DNA from: Streptomyces typhae | GTDB taxonomy: Bacteria; Actinomycetota; Actinomycetes; Streptomycetales; Streptomycetaceae | DNA: 64,000 bases | Direction of reading: 5' to 3' | Assembly (NCBI RefSeq): GCF_009755605.1 | Contig: NZ_WPNZ01000019.1 | Location: forward strand, 124,001 to 188,000 | Part shown: positions 40,503 through 47,204 of the stretch, in pieces | How the letters are laid out: every line of letters begins with the position of its first letter | Position numbering within the stretch: position 1 is the first letter of the stretch | Notes under the pieces: generated by a model | What the model saw: the letters and a program-made list of their open reading frames with translations, nothing else | The model's database searches: none | Told to the model about the DNA's origin: nothing | Program-made: the position numbers and the translations under genes

Positions 40503-40590
40503 ACGTACTCCTGCCCCTGCCCCGTGCCCCCTGACCCTGTCCCTGACCTCGGATCTATGATCCTTGCCCGGTCGCCTACGATCCCGTGTC

Positions 40591-40791
40591 ATGGCGATGT
40601 TCGTGCACTTGACCTCGGCGGCGAACGCGCCGCGCATCCGGCGGTCCGGGATCCGGGCGGTCAGCCCTGATGGTCGGACGCTACAGCGACCGGGCACGGG
40701 ACGCCCAAGCCACGGTTTCCGCGGCGCGAGCGGCGAGCGTCCGGGAAGCAGTGGAAGCCGGCCGCCACCCGCAATGACCACTGACCCCTGA
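40591..40791 (+). pseudogene. Truncated remnant of a Streptomyces MFVHLT-type small protein
   Basis: The frame begins MAMFVHLTSAANAPRIRRSGIR, which resembles the N-terminus of a conserved actinobacterial family, but after about 28 residues the sequence turns into compositionally poor, Gly/Pro/Arg-rich translation and stops at 66 residues. In another frame a short ORF (ATG 40670 to TGA 40777, 35 residues) looks like the coherent tail of a different protein. The two together suggest a deletion junction. Homology is from memory of the motif only. Confidence 0.45.
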
Positions 40792-40836
40792 CAGGCACAG
40801 GTCACGACTGATCAGGCGCCGCGGCGGCCGGACCGC

Positions 40837-41214
40837 TCAGCAGCGGATGGACGACGCGGTGTCGTTCTCGTTGCCCGGGAGGTTGACGCGGAAGCCGTTC
40901 CTCATGTCGTGCGAGGCCCCCCGGAAGTGCTCGTGCTCGAACCAGTAGCACGTGACACCGGAGTCGTTGGACCACGAGGACATCTGGTCGTTCATCCGGA
41001 CGTTGTGCAGCGACCAGCGGTCGTCCCCGCGCTCGAAGGCGACGCCGCCGCCCCTGAAGTTGCCGTCCTTGTAGATGCAGAGGCTGTTGGAGGGGCAGTT
41101 GGAGCCGGAGAAGTGGCGAACGGTGGTCGGGCCCGAGGAGGGTTCGGCCGCCGCGGGGCCGGCGCTGAGGCCGACAGTCATGAGCGTGGCGGCCAATAAG
41201 GCGGTGCGGAACAT
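40837..41214 (-). CDS. Secreted peptidase-inhibitor family I36-like protein
   Basis: A 125-residue exported protein. The signal peptide (FRTALLAATLMTVGLSAGPAAA) is followed by a mature domain with CPSNSLCIYKDGNFRGGGVAFE, YWFEHEHFRG and a C-terminal NENDTASSIRC, the beta/gamma-crystallin-like fold of the I36 (SMPI-type) inhibitors. The signal peptide holds a TTA codon (41199-41197). A hexamer repeat array begins 17 bases upstream of its start. A role as metalloprotease inhibitor or structural cell-surface protein is inferred from the family. Confidence 0.85.
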   Translation of the reverse strand: MFRTALLAATLMTVGLSAGPAAAEPSSGPTTVRHFSGSNCPSNSLCIYKDGNFRGGGVAFERGDDRWSLHNVRMNDQMSSWSNDSGVTCYWFEHEHFRGASHDMRNGFRVNLPGNENDTASSIRC

Positions 41215-41230
41215 GGGGTCTCCCGTTCGT

Positions 41231-41278
41231 GGTGTAGGTGTAGGTGTAGGTGTAGGTGTAGGTGTAGGTGTAGGTGTA
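41231..41278. repeat. GGTGTA hexamer array, eight units
   Basis: Eight perfect GGTGTA units occupy 41231-41278, followed by one GGTGGA. On the coding strand of the downstream secreted-protein gene this is a TACACC array ending 17 bases before its ATG, where a ribosome-binding site would be expected. No good Shine-Dalgarno sequence other than GGGAGAC is seen between. Confidence 0.92.
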
Positions 41279-41342
41279 GGTGGAGACCGGCGCCGGCCTC
41301 GTGAAGCGGGTGCGGCCGGCGCCGGAAGGTGCGGCCAGGGGC

Positions 41343-41903
41343 CTACAGGAAGGCGACGGAGGAGGCTCGGTCGTTCATCGCGTCCCCGACGTAGGAGGTC
41401 GCCTGCCGGTACTCCTGGTGGGTGCCGCCCGTGCCGGGGGCGTCCCACAGTTCGAGCCAGCAGGTCACTGTGGTCAGCGAACTGACCGCGTTGTCCATGC
41501 CGCCGGTGAGGTCGGCCTGGTGGTCCCTGCCGTTGCCGCTCTGGCATCCGCTGCCTGCGCTGTAGATGACGGACGTGCCGCCGTAGTTCGAGTGCTGGTA
41601 GACGATGCCGAGCTGGACGTCCTGTGTTCCCCGGGCACCGGAGGGGGCCCTCAGCCGCTCGACCAGTCTCTGGTCGATGTCCTCACCGGATAACGGCGCG
41701 TCAGTGATGCGTCCGTCGGTGGTCGACGCGATGGCCTGGCGGAAGGTGCTGAAGCACTGCGACGTGCCGGTCTCGACATCGACGACGCAGTTGTCTGCGG
41801 GCTGCGGCTGAGGCTGAGCGGCCTCGGCCGTCGTGGTTCCTACGGCGGCGGCCAGCAGGGCGGTCGAACAGGCGAGGGCTATGCGTGATGTGTGTGACAA
41901 CAC
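41343..41903 (-). CDS. Secreted beta/gamma-crystallin-like (I36-type) protein
   Basis: A 186-residue exported protein. The signal peptide (SRIALACSTALLAAAVGTTTAEA) precedes a Pro/Gln-rich segment, then a domain with YQHSNYGGTSVIYSAGSGC and a DNAVSSLTTVTCWLELWDAPG...ASSVAFL end typical of single-domain crystallin-like proteins in actinomycetes. Start: GTG 41903 with CGGAGTG upstream. One TTA codon (41693-41691). It is in tandem with the I36-like gene and likewise preceded by a short-unit repeat array. Confidence 0.83.
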   Translation of the reverse strand: MLSHTSRIALACSTALLAAAVGTTTAEAAQPQPQPADNCVVDVETGTSQCFSTFRQAIASTTDGRITDAPLSGEDIDQRLVERLRAPSGARGTQDVQLGIVYQHSNYGGTSVIYSAGSGCQSGNGRDHQADLTGGMDNAVSSLTTVTCWLELWDAPGTGGTHQEYRQATSYVGDAMNDRASSVAFL

Positions 41904-41917
41904 GGATCACTCCGATG

Positions 41918-42001
41918 GGTGTGAGGTGTGAGGTGTGAGGTGTGAGGTGTGAGGTGTGAGGTGTGAGGTGCGAGGTGTCAGGTGCGAGGTGTCAGGTGCG
42001 A
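41918..42001. repeat. GGTGTGA heptamer array, twelve units
   Basis: Seven perfect GGTGTGA units (41918-41966) are followed by five alternating GGTGCGA/GGTGTCA variants to 42001, and further degenerate units (GATGTGG, TGTGCGA) trail on to about 42035. It ends 14 bases upstream of the GTG start of the secreted protein gene at 41903 (leftward). Confidence 0.92.
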
Positions 42002-42504
42002 GATGTGGAACGTGATGTGCGATGCGCGAGGTGCTTGATGGTTGCTGTACTCGACGATCGAGGTACTCGCGTTCCACTCCGGCGCGTGTACAGCCGGGGG
42101 CGTTCACCGTTCGTCAGCAGCCGGTGCGGGCTCACTCGCCGACTCGCGGCGACTGTTGCGTCCACCGACTCGGGCTGCTCGTACCGTTCTACAACCGCCC
42201 CGCGCGGCGTGTCGCGCCCGTACCGTCATGGGAACTGACCGAGCATGACCGGCTCCGCTCCTGCTGGTTCGGCGCCCGACATGTCCGAACGGTGGCTGCG
42301 ATCACGGCGCCGGCGCCCGCGCGTCGCACCGGGCTGTCCGTTCCCTGTCCGTTCCTGTCCGTGTCTTGTCCATCTTTCGCCCGTTCTCTGCCCGGACGGT
42401 GCGGGAGCTTCGGCTCCCGGGGCCTCCTCCCGATGGGGTCAGTCCAGCCTCCCGATGGGGTCAGTCCAGCCTCCCGAAGGGGTCAGTCCAGCCTCCGGAA
42501 GGAG
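42002..42504. other. Intergenic region between repeat arrays
   Basis: About 500 bases without a credible gene. The left end continues the decaying heptamer array; 42030-42130 is AT-richer and is the likely promoter of the leftward secreted-protein gene. The right end (from 42429) is the 22-bp repeat at the 3' side of the RidA gene. Long frames here are low-quality Ser/Arg/Pro translations. Confidence 0.5.
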
Positions 42505-42514
42505 TCAGTCCAGG
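42429..42514. repeat. 22-bp tandem repeat extending out of the RidA 3' end
   Basis: Units CCCGATGGGGTCAGTCCAG+CCT occur at 42429-42450 and 42451-42472 (identical), 42473-42494 (two changes: GATG to GAAG) and, diverged, at 42495-42514. The last unit includes the TGA stop and final codons (LLD) of the RidA gene; the other three are downstream copies, each keeping the stop triplet. Confidence 0.9.
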
Positions 42515-42915
42515 AGCGCCGTCGCCTCGACCTCGACGAGGACGTCCGGCTCGAAGAGGTACTCGACGCCGATGAGGGAGGCCGGAGGAGTGGGGAGCGG
42601 AAGGCCGATCTCCTCGGCGACGGCCTCCACGCCGGCCATGAAGTCGCCGATCTTCTCCGGGCTCCACCGGGTCACGTAGAAGGTCAGGCGCAGCACGTCC
42701 GCGAACGACGCGCCCGCGCCCTCCAGTCCGACGGCGGTGTTGCGCAGCGCCTGGGCGACCTGCCCGGCCAGATCGCCGGGCGCCACCGGGGTGCCGTCGG
42801 CCTGGCGCGCGACCTGGCCGCTGACGTGGACGTGCTTGGTTCCGGTGCCCACGGCGACGTGGTGGTAGGGGACCGGCTGCAGCATGCCGTCCGGGGTGAA
42901 GCGCTGAACAGTCAT
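42505..42915 (-). CDS. RidA/YjgF family enamine/imine deaminase-like protein
   Basis: A 136-residue RidA-fold protein with HHVAVGTGTKHVHVSGQVA, RNTAVGLEGAGASFADVLRLTFYV and the C-terminal GVEYLFEPDVLVEVEATALL. Family enzymes hydrolyse reactive enamines/imines and act as trimers. The Arg usually needed for deaminase activity (R105-type) is not at its usual place, so it may be of the RidA-like rather than the RidA subgroup. It is divergent from an HxlR regulator over a 76-bp intergenic region, the usual regulator-target layout. Ribosome-binding site CGAGGAG precedes ATG 42915. Confidence 0.88.
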   Translation of the reverse strand: MTVQRFTPDGMLQPVPYHHVAVGTGTKHVHVSGQVARQADGTPVAPGDLAGQVAQALRNTAVGLEGAGASFADVLRLTFYVTRWSPEKIGDFMAGVEAVAEEIGLPLPTPPASLIGVEYLFEPDVLVEVEATALLD

Positions 42916-42991
42916 GGTTCTGTCTCCTCGCAGTAGGTATATGTAAGCTACTTAGTAGGAGAAAGATACTTCAACGAGACCAGGTTTCACC
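42916..42991. promoter_or_regulatory. Divergent RidA/HxlR promoter-operator
   Basis: A 76-base AT-rich gap between two divergent starts. It contains the interrupted dyad GTAG-N11-CTAC (42933-42951) around GTATATGTAAG, and nearby related half-sites (TTAGTAGG, GATAC). HxlR regulators typically bind such short dyads between themselves and their target. The operator assignment is inferred from layout. Confidence 0.5.
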
Positions 42992-43369
42992 ATGGATACC
43001 GTCGGCGAGCTCCGCATCGAAGCCCCCCACCGTGAACTGCTCGACCAGATCCTCGACAAGTGGTCGCTCAGCGTCCTCAACGAGCTCTGCGAACGCCCGT
43101 GCCGCTTCAACGAGTTGCGCCGGGCCGTCCCCCAGGTCACACAGAAGTCGCTGACGGCGACGCTGCGACGCCTCGAACGCAATGGCGTGATCGAGCGCGA
43201 GGTCGTCTCCACCCGCCCCGTGGCGGTCCGCTACCAGATCACCCCTCTCGGGAAGACCCTGCGGCACCCCGTCGACGTGCTGCTGGCATGGACCTCACAG
43301 AACATGCCCGCCATCGAACGCGCACGCGCGGGATTCGACGCGCGGGAAGCGGGGGAGACCGGCGTCTGA
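42992..43369 (+). CDS. HxlR-family transcriptional regulator
   Basis: A 125-residue winged helix-turn-helix regulator with the HxlR signature: DKWSLSVLNELCERPCRFNELRRAVPQVTQKSLTATLRRLERNGVIEREV, then VRYQITPLGKTL. A single Cys in the first helix (ELCERPC) may be redox-sensitive as in some relatives. It is divergent from the RidA gene and probably represses both. HxlR proteins often respond to electrophiles, quinones or aldehydes. Confidence 0.92.
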   Translation: MDTVGELRIEAPHRELLDQILDKWSLSVLNELCERPCRFNELRRAVPQVTQKSLTATLRRLERNGVIEREVVSTRPVAVRYQITPLGKTLRHPVDVLLAWTSQNMPAIERARAGFDAREAGETGV

Positions 43370-43371
43370 CT

Positions 43372-43490
43372 CCTCGGGCACGCTGCTCGGCGGCCAGGAA
43401 GCGAGTGACGCCGTACTCGGCCGCCGTGTCCAGCGGCCCCTCCTTGTCGCCGAACAGGCGGTAGAGGGCGGGCGGCTGCCAGGTTGTGGC
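43372..43490 (-). pseudogene. Fragment of a TetR-type regulator
   Basis: Reading leftward, one frame gives PALYRLFGDKEGPLDTAAEYG followed by VTRFLAAEQRARG, which matches the end of a TetR helix-turn-helix and the start of its ligand domain. No start codon, first helices or C-terminal domain are present, and the frame is broken at both ends. It lies between the HxlR and the intact TetR genes and appears to be a relic. Confidence 0.5.
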
Positions 43491-43499
43491 CGCCGTGTG

Positions 43500-44102
43500 T
43501 CATCGGGGCGCTCGCTGGCCGTCAACGACGTCCGTGGTGGCATCCAGCCAGCAGCCGGCAAGCAGCCGGGCCACCATGGCGTGCGCGTCCTCCCGCTCGT
43601 AACCGGGGCCCAGGATGCAGAGGTTGCCGATGGCCCGCGTCAGTACGTACGCGTTCACGCCGGGGTCCAACCGCCCGCGAGCCACGGCGTCGTCGACGAG
43701 CAGCTCACACGCCGGTACGAGCTTCTCGAGCATCAGGGAGTGCAGCGTGTGGAGGCTGGCGTCGTCCGACTGCAGGGCCGCGCCGAGCCCGTGCTTGGTG
43801 GCCAGGAACTCGACGAACGCTTCGGCCCACCGGGACAGGGCGCTCCTCGGATCGGCCGAGCCGGCCAGTTCGGTCGCGAGGGCGGCGCACTCGTCGATCT
43901 GATGCCGGTAGACCGCGACGACCAGCTCGGCCCGATGGGGGAAGTGCCGGTACACGGTGCCCAGGCCCACCTGGGCGCGGCCGGCGATGGCGCGAATGGG
44001 AGCGTTCACGCCCTGCTCGACGAACACCTGGGCCGCTGCCGACAAGAGCGCCTGACGCGTGCGCTGCGCTCCGGCCTCCCGGGCGCCACCTTCTCTGGGC
44101 AC
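43500..44102 (-). CDS. TetR-family repressor
   Basis: A 200-residue TetR regulator. The helix-turn-helix is at about residues 12-58 (LSAAAQVFVEQGVNAPIRAIAGRAQVGLGTVYRHFPHRAELV), followed by an all-helical ligand domain. Start: GTG 44102 with AAGGAG 5 bases upstream. It is divergent from the alpha/beta hydrolase at 44238; two perfect dyads in the gap are its probable operators. The family member is of the common repressor type; the ligand may be a substrate of the hydrolase. Confidence 0.92.
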   Translation of the reverse strand: MPREGGAREAGAQRTRQALLSAAAQVFVEQGVNAPIRAIAGRAQVGLGTVYRHFPHRAELVVAVYRHQIDECAALATELAGSADPRSALSRWAEAFVEFLATKHGLGAALQSDDASLHTLHSLMLEKLVPACELLVDDAVARGRLDPGVNAYVLTRAIGNLCILGPGYEREDAHAMVARLLAGCWLDATTDVVDGQRAPR

Positions 44103-44118
44103 GGCTTCTCCTTGCTTC

Positions 44119-44158
44119 GCGGAACACTGTTCCGCTAATGTGCGGAACATCGTTCCGC
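44119..44158. promoter_or_regulatory. Two identical TetR-type operators
   Basis: Two perfect 17-bp dyads, GCGGAAC-ACT-GTTCCGC (44119-44135) and GCGGAAC-ATC-GTTCCGC (44142-44158), lie in the gap between the divergent TetR and hydrolase genes. Their centres are 23 bp apart. Identical arms with a variable 3-base centre are strong evidence for a specific dimeric repressor, most likely the adjacent TetR. Confidence 0.85.
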
Positions 44159-44237
44159 CAAGTATGCGGTACGCGTACGCGCCCTTCCGAAGCGGCGCGC
44201 CTTTCCGCGAGAGAACTTCCAGGGAGACCCAGCGCAC

Positions 44238-45143
44238 ATGTCTGTTCCCGCACAGCGTCAGACGATCGCGATCAAGCCGATCACCGTTCCCGCCGAGGGC
44301 CGGGACTTCGAGCTGCAAGTGAAGGTGACCGCCCCCGCACGGGGCGCCGACCTGCCCGTCATCGTGTTCTCCCACGGCAACGCGTGGTCGATGGACGGCT
44401 ATGGGCCGCTGGTCGACCGCTGGGCCGACGCCGGGTTCGCCGTCGTGCAGCCCACGCATCTCGATTCCCGCCGGTACGGCATCGGGTTCGACGATCCACG
44501 CTTCGGCACCCTATGGCGCGTGCGCGTCGCCGACCTCCACGGTGTGCTCGACCATCTCGGTCACGTCATGGAGCAGGCGGGGCTCACCGGCAGGGTCGAC
44601 CACTCACGAGTCGCGCTGGTGGGGCACTCCTGGGGTGCCCAGACCGTGGGCGCGCTCCTCGGCGCCCGCGTCCTCGACGACGCCGGCGAGCCTGGGGAGG
44701 ACTTCTCCCGCGACGGCGTCAAGGCCGGTGTGCTGATCGCCGCGACCGGAACGGGGGACTCCCTGACGCCGTTCGCTGCCGAGCACCTGCCCTTCATGAG
44801 GCCGGACTACAGCACCATGAGTACGCCCGCGCTCGTCATCGCCGGCGAGAAGGACCAGTCGGAGATGTCGACGCGAGGCCCGGACTGGTTCCTCGACGCC
44901 TATCACCTGAGCCCCGCGCCGAAGCGCTTGCTGACCGTACCGAACGGTGAACACACCCTGGGCGGCGTCGCGGGGGAGGCGGTGGCCGAGACCACGGACA
45001 CCGACCCCGCCCGCGTGGCCCTCGTGGCCGACGCCGTCAGCGCCTACCTGTCCGACGCCCTCGACGTCCGCACCGACTCCTGGTCCCGGTTCCGCGCCGC
45101 AGCGGAGGCCGAGCGGAAGGCGTCCGCGCAACGCAAGGACTGA
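44238..45143 (+). CDS. Alpha/beta-hydrolase (chlorophyllase/PAF-AH-like)
   Basis: A 301-residue cytoplasmic hydrolase with VIVFSHGNAWSMDGYG (oxyanion loop), nucleophile elbow ALVGHSWGAQTVG (Ser), a late GEKDQSEM acid segment and the His in PNGEHTLGG. No signal peptide. Start: ATG 44238 after AGGGAGA. It is under the divergent TetR with two operators, so it is likely inducible by its ester substrate or product. Confidence 0.88.
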   Translation: MSVPAQRQTIAIKPITVPAEGRDFELQVKVTAPARGADLPVIVFSHGNAWSMDGYGPLVDRWADAGFAVVQPTHLDSRRYGIGFDDPRFGTLWRVRVADLHGVLDHLGHVMEQAGLTGRVDHSRVALVGHSWGAQTVGALLGARVLDDAGEPGEDFSRDGVKAGVLIAATGTGDSLTPFAAEHLPFMRPDYSTMSTPALVIAGEKDQSEMSTRGPDWFLDAYHLSPAPKRLLTVPNGEHTLGGVAGEAVAETTDTDPARVALVADAVSAYLSDALDVRTDSWSRFRAAAEAERKASAQRKD

Positions 45144-45219
45144 CGCTCCGTCGCCTTTCTTGTGGTCCGCCGCGACTGTCCGCCCCCGGCCCGCAGCCTG
45201 GGCGTGCGCGGACGGGGTG

Positions 45220-46125
45220 TCACGTGTCCTGGACCACCTGGGGGTTCTGGTCGCCAGGGGCGCCCAGTACACGGCCGAGGAAGCCGCGCAGGTATCCCGC
45301 GACGACGTCGAGGTGACTCTCCAGCAGGAAGTGGCCGCCGTCGATCAGGTGCACCTCCGCGTCCTTCGCGTCACGGGCGAAGGCCCGCGCGCCGGCCGGA
45401 CCGAAGATCTCGTCGTTGCGGCCCCACACGGCGAGCACCGGAACGCCGCTGGTGCGCAGGAACTCGTGCAGCAGCGGGTAGAGCGGACGGTTGCTGCGGT
45501 AGTCGCGGAACAGTGCCAGCTGGACCTCGTCGTTGCCCTCGCGCGACACGAGAGCGAAGTCGTGTTCCCAGGTGTCCGGGCTGACCAGGCTCGGGTCCGG
45601 AACGCCGTGCACGTACTGCCGGCGGATGGCGTCGATGCTCAGCGCGGCACGGACGGCAGGTTCGGTTTCGGGGCCGGGATTGTCCCCGTAGGCCCAGACG
45701 TCGGCCCAGAACGGCTCGACGAAACCGTCCTCGTAGCCGTTGCCGTTCTGGGTGACGACGGCGGTGATCCGTTCGGGGTGCTGGAGCGCGAGGCGCCATC
45801 CGATGGGGGCGCCGTAGTCCTGGACGTACAAGGCGTAGTGGTCCAGGCCGAGTTGTTCGAGCAGTCCGGAGGTGAGGGCGGCGAGAGCGTCGAAGGTGTA
45901 GGTGAACTCCCCTGCGGGGGGAGCGTCGGAGTGGCCGAAGCCGAGGTGGTCCGGTGCGATGACGTGGTAGTCGCCGGCCAGCAGCGGGATGAGTGTGCGG
46001 AACATGAACGAACTGGTCGGATAGCCGTGCAGCAGAACGATCGCGGGCGCGTCGGCAGGGCCGGCCTCGCGGTAGAAGATCTCATGGCCGTCGACGATGG
46101 CGGTCCGATGGTGCACCGAGCTCAT
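45220..46125 (-). CDS. Alpha/beta-hydrolase, epoxide hydrolase/haloalkane dehalogenase-like
   Basis: A 301-residue hydrolase with IVLLHGYPTSSFMFR, PDHLGFGHSDAP and the nucleophile Asp103 in YVQDYGAPIGWRLAL, so an aspartyl rather than seryl nucleophile. A GRNDEIFG acid site and the His in DGGHFLLES complete the triad. Aspartate-nucleophile members hydrolyse epoxides or carbon-halogen bonds. It lies downstream of the locus 3 terminator with its own promoter region containing repeated CTAACC motifs, so it is probably not part of that operon. The beta-lactone decarboxylase OleB belongs to the same superfamily but the motifs here fit the generic group better. Confidence 0.87.
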   Translation of the reverse strand: MSSVHHRTAIVDGHEIFYREAGPADAPAIVLLHGYPTSSFMFRTLIPLLAGDYHVIAPDHLGFGHSDAPPAGEFTYTFDALAALTSGLLEQLGLDHYALYVQDYGAPIGWRLALQHPERITAVVTQNGNGYEDGFVEPFWADVWAYGDNPGPETEPAVRAALSIDAIRRQYVHGVPDPSLVSPDTWEHDFALVSREGNDEVQLALFRDYRSNRPLYPLLHEFLRTSGVPVLAVWGRNDEIFGPAGARAFARDAKDAEVHLIDGGHFLLESHLDVVAGYLRGFLGRVLGAPGDQNPQVVQDT

Positions 46126-46127
46126 GT

Positions 46128-46216
46128 CTAACCCCTTCTGGCTACCTAGATGGTTAGTTCGTCATCATGCAAGCATGGAGGGAGCTAACCTGTCAAAGGT
46201 GAGTGAGGGGTTAGGT
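46128..46216. promoter_or_regulatory. Promoter region with four CTAACC/GGTTAG motifs
   Basis: Upstream of the leftward hydrolase (ATG 46125) the hexamer occurs as CTAACC at 46128-46133 and 46185-46190 and as GGTTAG at 46152-46157 and 46211-46216, alternating in orientation so that neighbouring copies form three interleaved dyads. The stretch is AT-richer than its surroundings. It looks like an operator set, but no regulator gene adjoins it. Confidence 0.5.
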
Positions 46217-46280
46217 GAGGGTGTCTGTTCCACAGCAGGCCTGTGCGCCGCGAGGCGGCTACCGCCGCTGCCCGGGGCCC

Positions 46281-46323
46281 CGATGGGCTATGTCGTGGCC
46301 GTCAGCGACGACATAGCCCATCG
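46281..46323. terminator. Strong hairpin terminator at the end of biosynthetic locus 3
   Basis: A perfect 16-bp inverted repeat, CGATGGGCTATGTCGT (46281-46296) and its complement (46308-46323), with an 11-base loop. The loop contains part of the stop codon of the leftward SDR gene (ends 46302). It should terminate the six-gene operon and protect the hydrolase promoter beyond. Confidence 0.85.
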
Positions 46324-47204
46324 CCCAGGGCACGACCTGCCGTCCACCCTTGCGATGCGGCCCTGGACACGTCCAGGACCACGGAGCGCGCCAACTGATC
46401 CACGGCGTAGCGTGTGAGGGGCGGTTGTGCGTGGGGACGCAGCCTTGCCGCCCTCTGGGCGGCGCTCGCGACGGCGCGAGCGACGGGCAGCGGGATGTGG
46501 GCGATACGGGCCCGTACGGCGTGGGCGCGCAGGACCGTGTGGATCGCCTGGTCCCGGTCGTAGGGCGTGGGGTCGGCGATGTTGTACGCGCCGGGCGGCC
46601 AGTCGGCGGCCAGCAGGCAGGCGTCGGTGAGGTTCTCGACGGCGGTCAGGCTGAGCGGAACGCTGGGCCCGGGAAGTACCAGCAGGCCGTGGCGGACGCG
46701 GGACAGCAGCCGGGGCACCAGGTGCGGGTCGCCGGGCCCGTAGACCGCCCGCGGGCGCAGCACCACGGCGCCCGCGGCGAGCGCCAGTGCTTCACCGGCG
46801 GCCTTGGTCCGGCCGTAGGCGTTCAGGTGTCCGCGTACCGGATGGTCCTCGGTGAGGGGGGAGCGGCCGGGGCCGGGTGCGTAGACACTGGCACTGCTGA
46901 CCCACACCACGGGCCGGCCGGCGGCCGCCTTGAGCAGCCGTGCGGCGCCGTCGATGTTGACGGCGCGCATGGTGGCCTCGGCCGGGGAGCCGGGCACCGG
47001 GTCGCCGACGGCCGCCGCGCAGTGCACGACGAGGTCCGCGCCGGACAGGTCGGGCACCTCGTGTCCGGCGTCCCAGGGGATGTGCCGGCCGACCGGGCCC
47101 GGACGCCGGCCGACGCACAGGACATCGGCGCCGCGGGCTGCGGCCGTGGTGGCGACGTGCGAGCCGCAGAAGCCGCTCGCCCCCGTGACGGCGATCGTGG
47201 TCAT
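46302..47204 (-). CDS. NAD(P)-dependent epimerase/reductase (extended SDR, OleD-like)
   Basis: A 300-residue extended short-chain dehydrogenase with the nucleotide loop VTGASGFCGSHVA, catalytic VSSASVY (Ser) and YGRTK (Tyr/Lys), LRPRAVYGPGD, and a C-terminal PLTRYAVDQLARSVVLDVSRA segment of the 3-beta-HSD/OleD type. In olefin or beta-lactone pathways OleD reduces the beta-keto acid made by OleA. It is the last gene of the operon, overlapping the P450 gene by 4 nt. A sugar-epimerase role is less likely given the C-terminal pattern, but not excluded. Confidence 0.83.
   Translation of the reverse strand: MTTIAVTGASGFCGSHVATTAAARGADVLCVGRRPGPVGRHIPWDAGHEVPDLSGADLVVHCAAAVGDPVPGSPAEATMRAVNIDGAARLLKAAAGRPVVWVSSASVYAPGPGRSPLTEDHPVRGHLNAYGRTKAAGEALALAAGAVVLRPRAVYGPGDPHLVPRLLSRVRHGLLVLPGPSVPLSLTAVENLTDACLLAADWPPGAYNIADPTPYDRDQAIHTVLRAHAVRARIAHIPLPVARAVASAAQRAARLRPHAQPPLTRYAVDQLARSVVLDVSRAASQGWTAGRALGDGLCRR

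Noticed and set aside
41231..42001. CRISPR-like array
   Set aside because: Units are contiguous 6-7 bp repeats with no spacers and no cas genes nearby; simple tandem repeats.
42022..42936. Plus-strand frames covering the 42-42.9 kb gap and RidA
   Set aside because: Antisense to RidA on the right and low-complexity on the left; no start with ribosome-binding site.
45220..46125. OleB partner for the OleA/C/D-like operon
   Set aside because: Same superfamily with an Asp nucleophile, but it is outside the operon terminator, has its own operator-like promoter and carries generic epoxide-hydrolase-like motifs.
46172..46417. Small plus-strand ORF beginning MEGANLSKVSEG, possibly a regulator of the adjacent hydrolase
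   Set aside because: It reads through the perfect terminator hairpin and into the SDR gene's antisense strand; no helix-turn-helix or family pattern.
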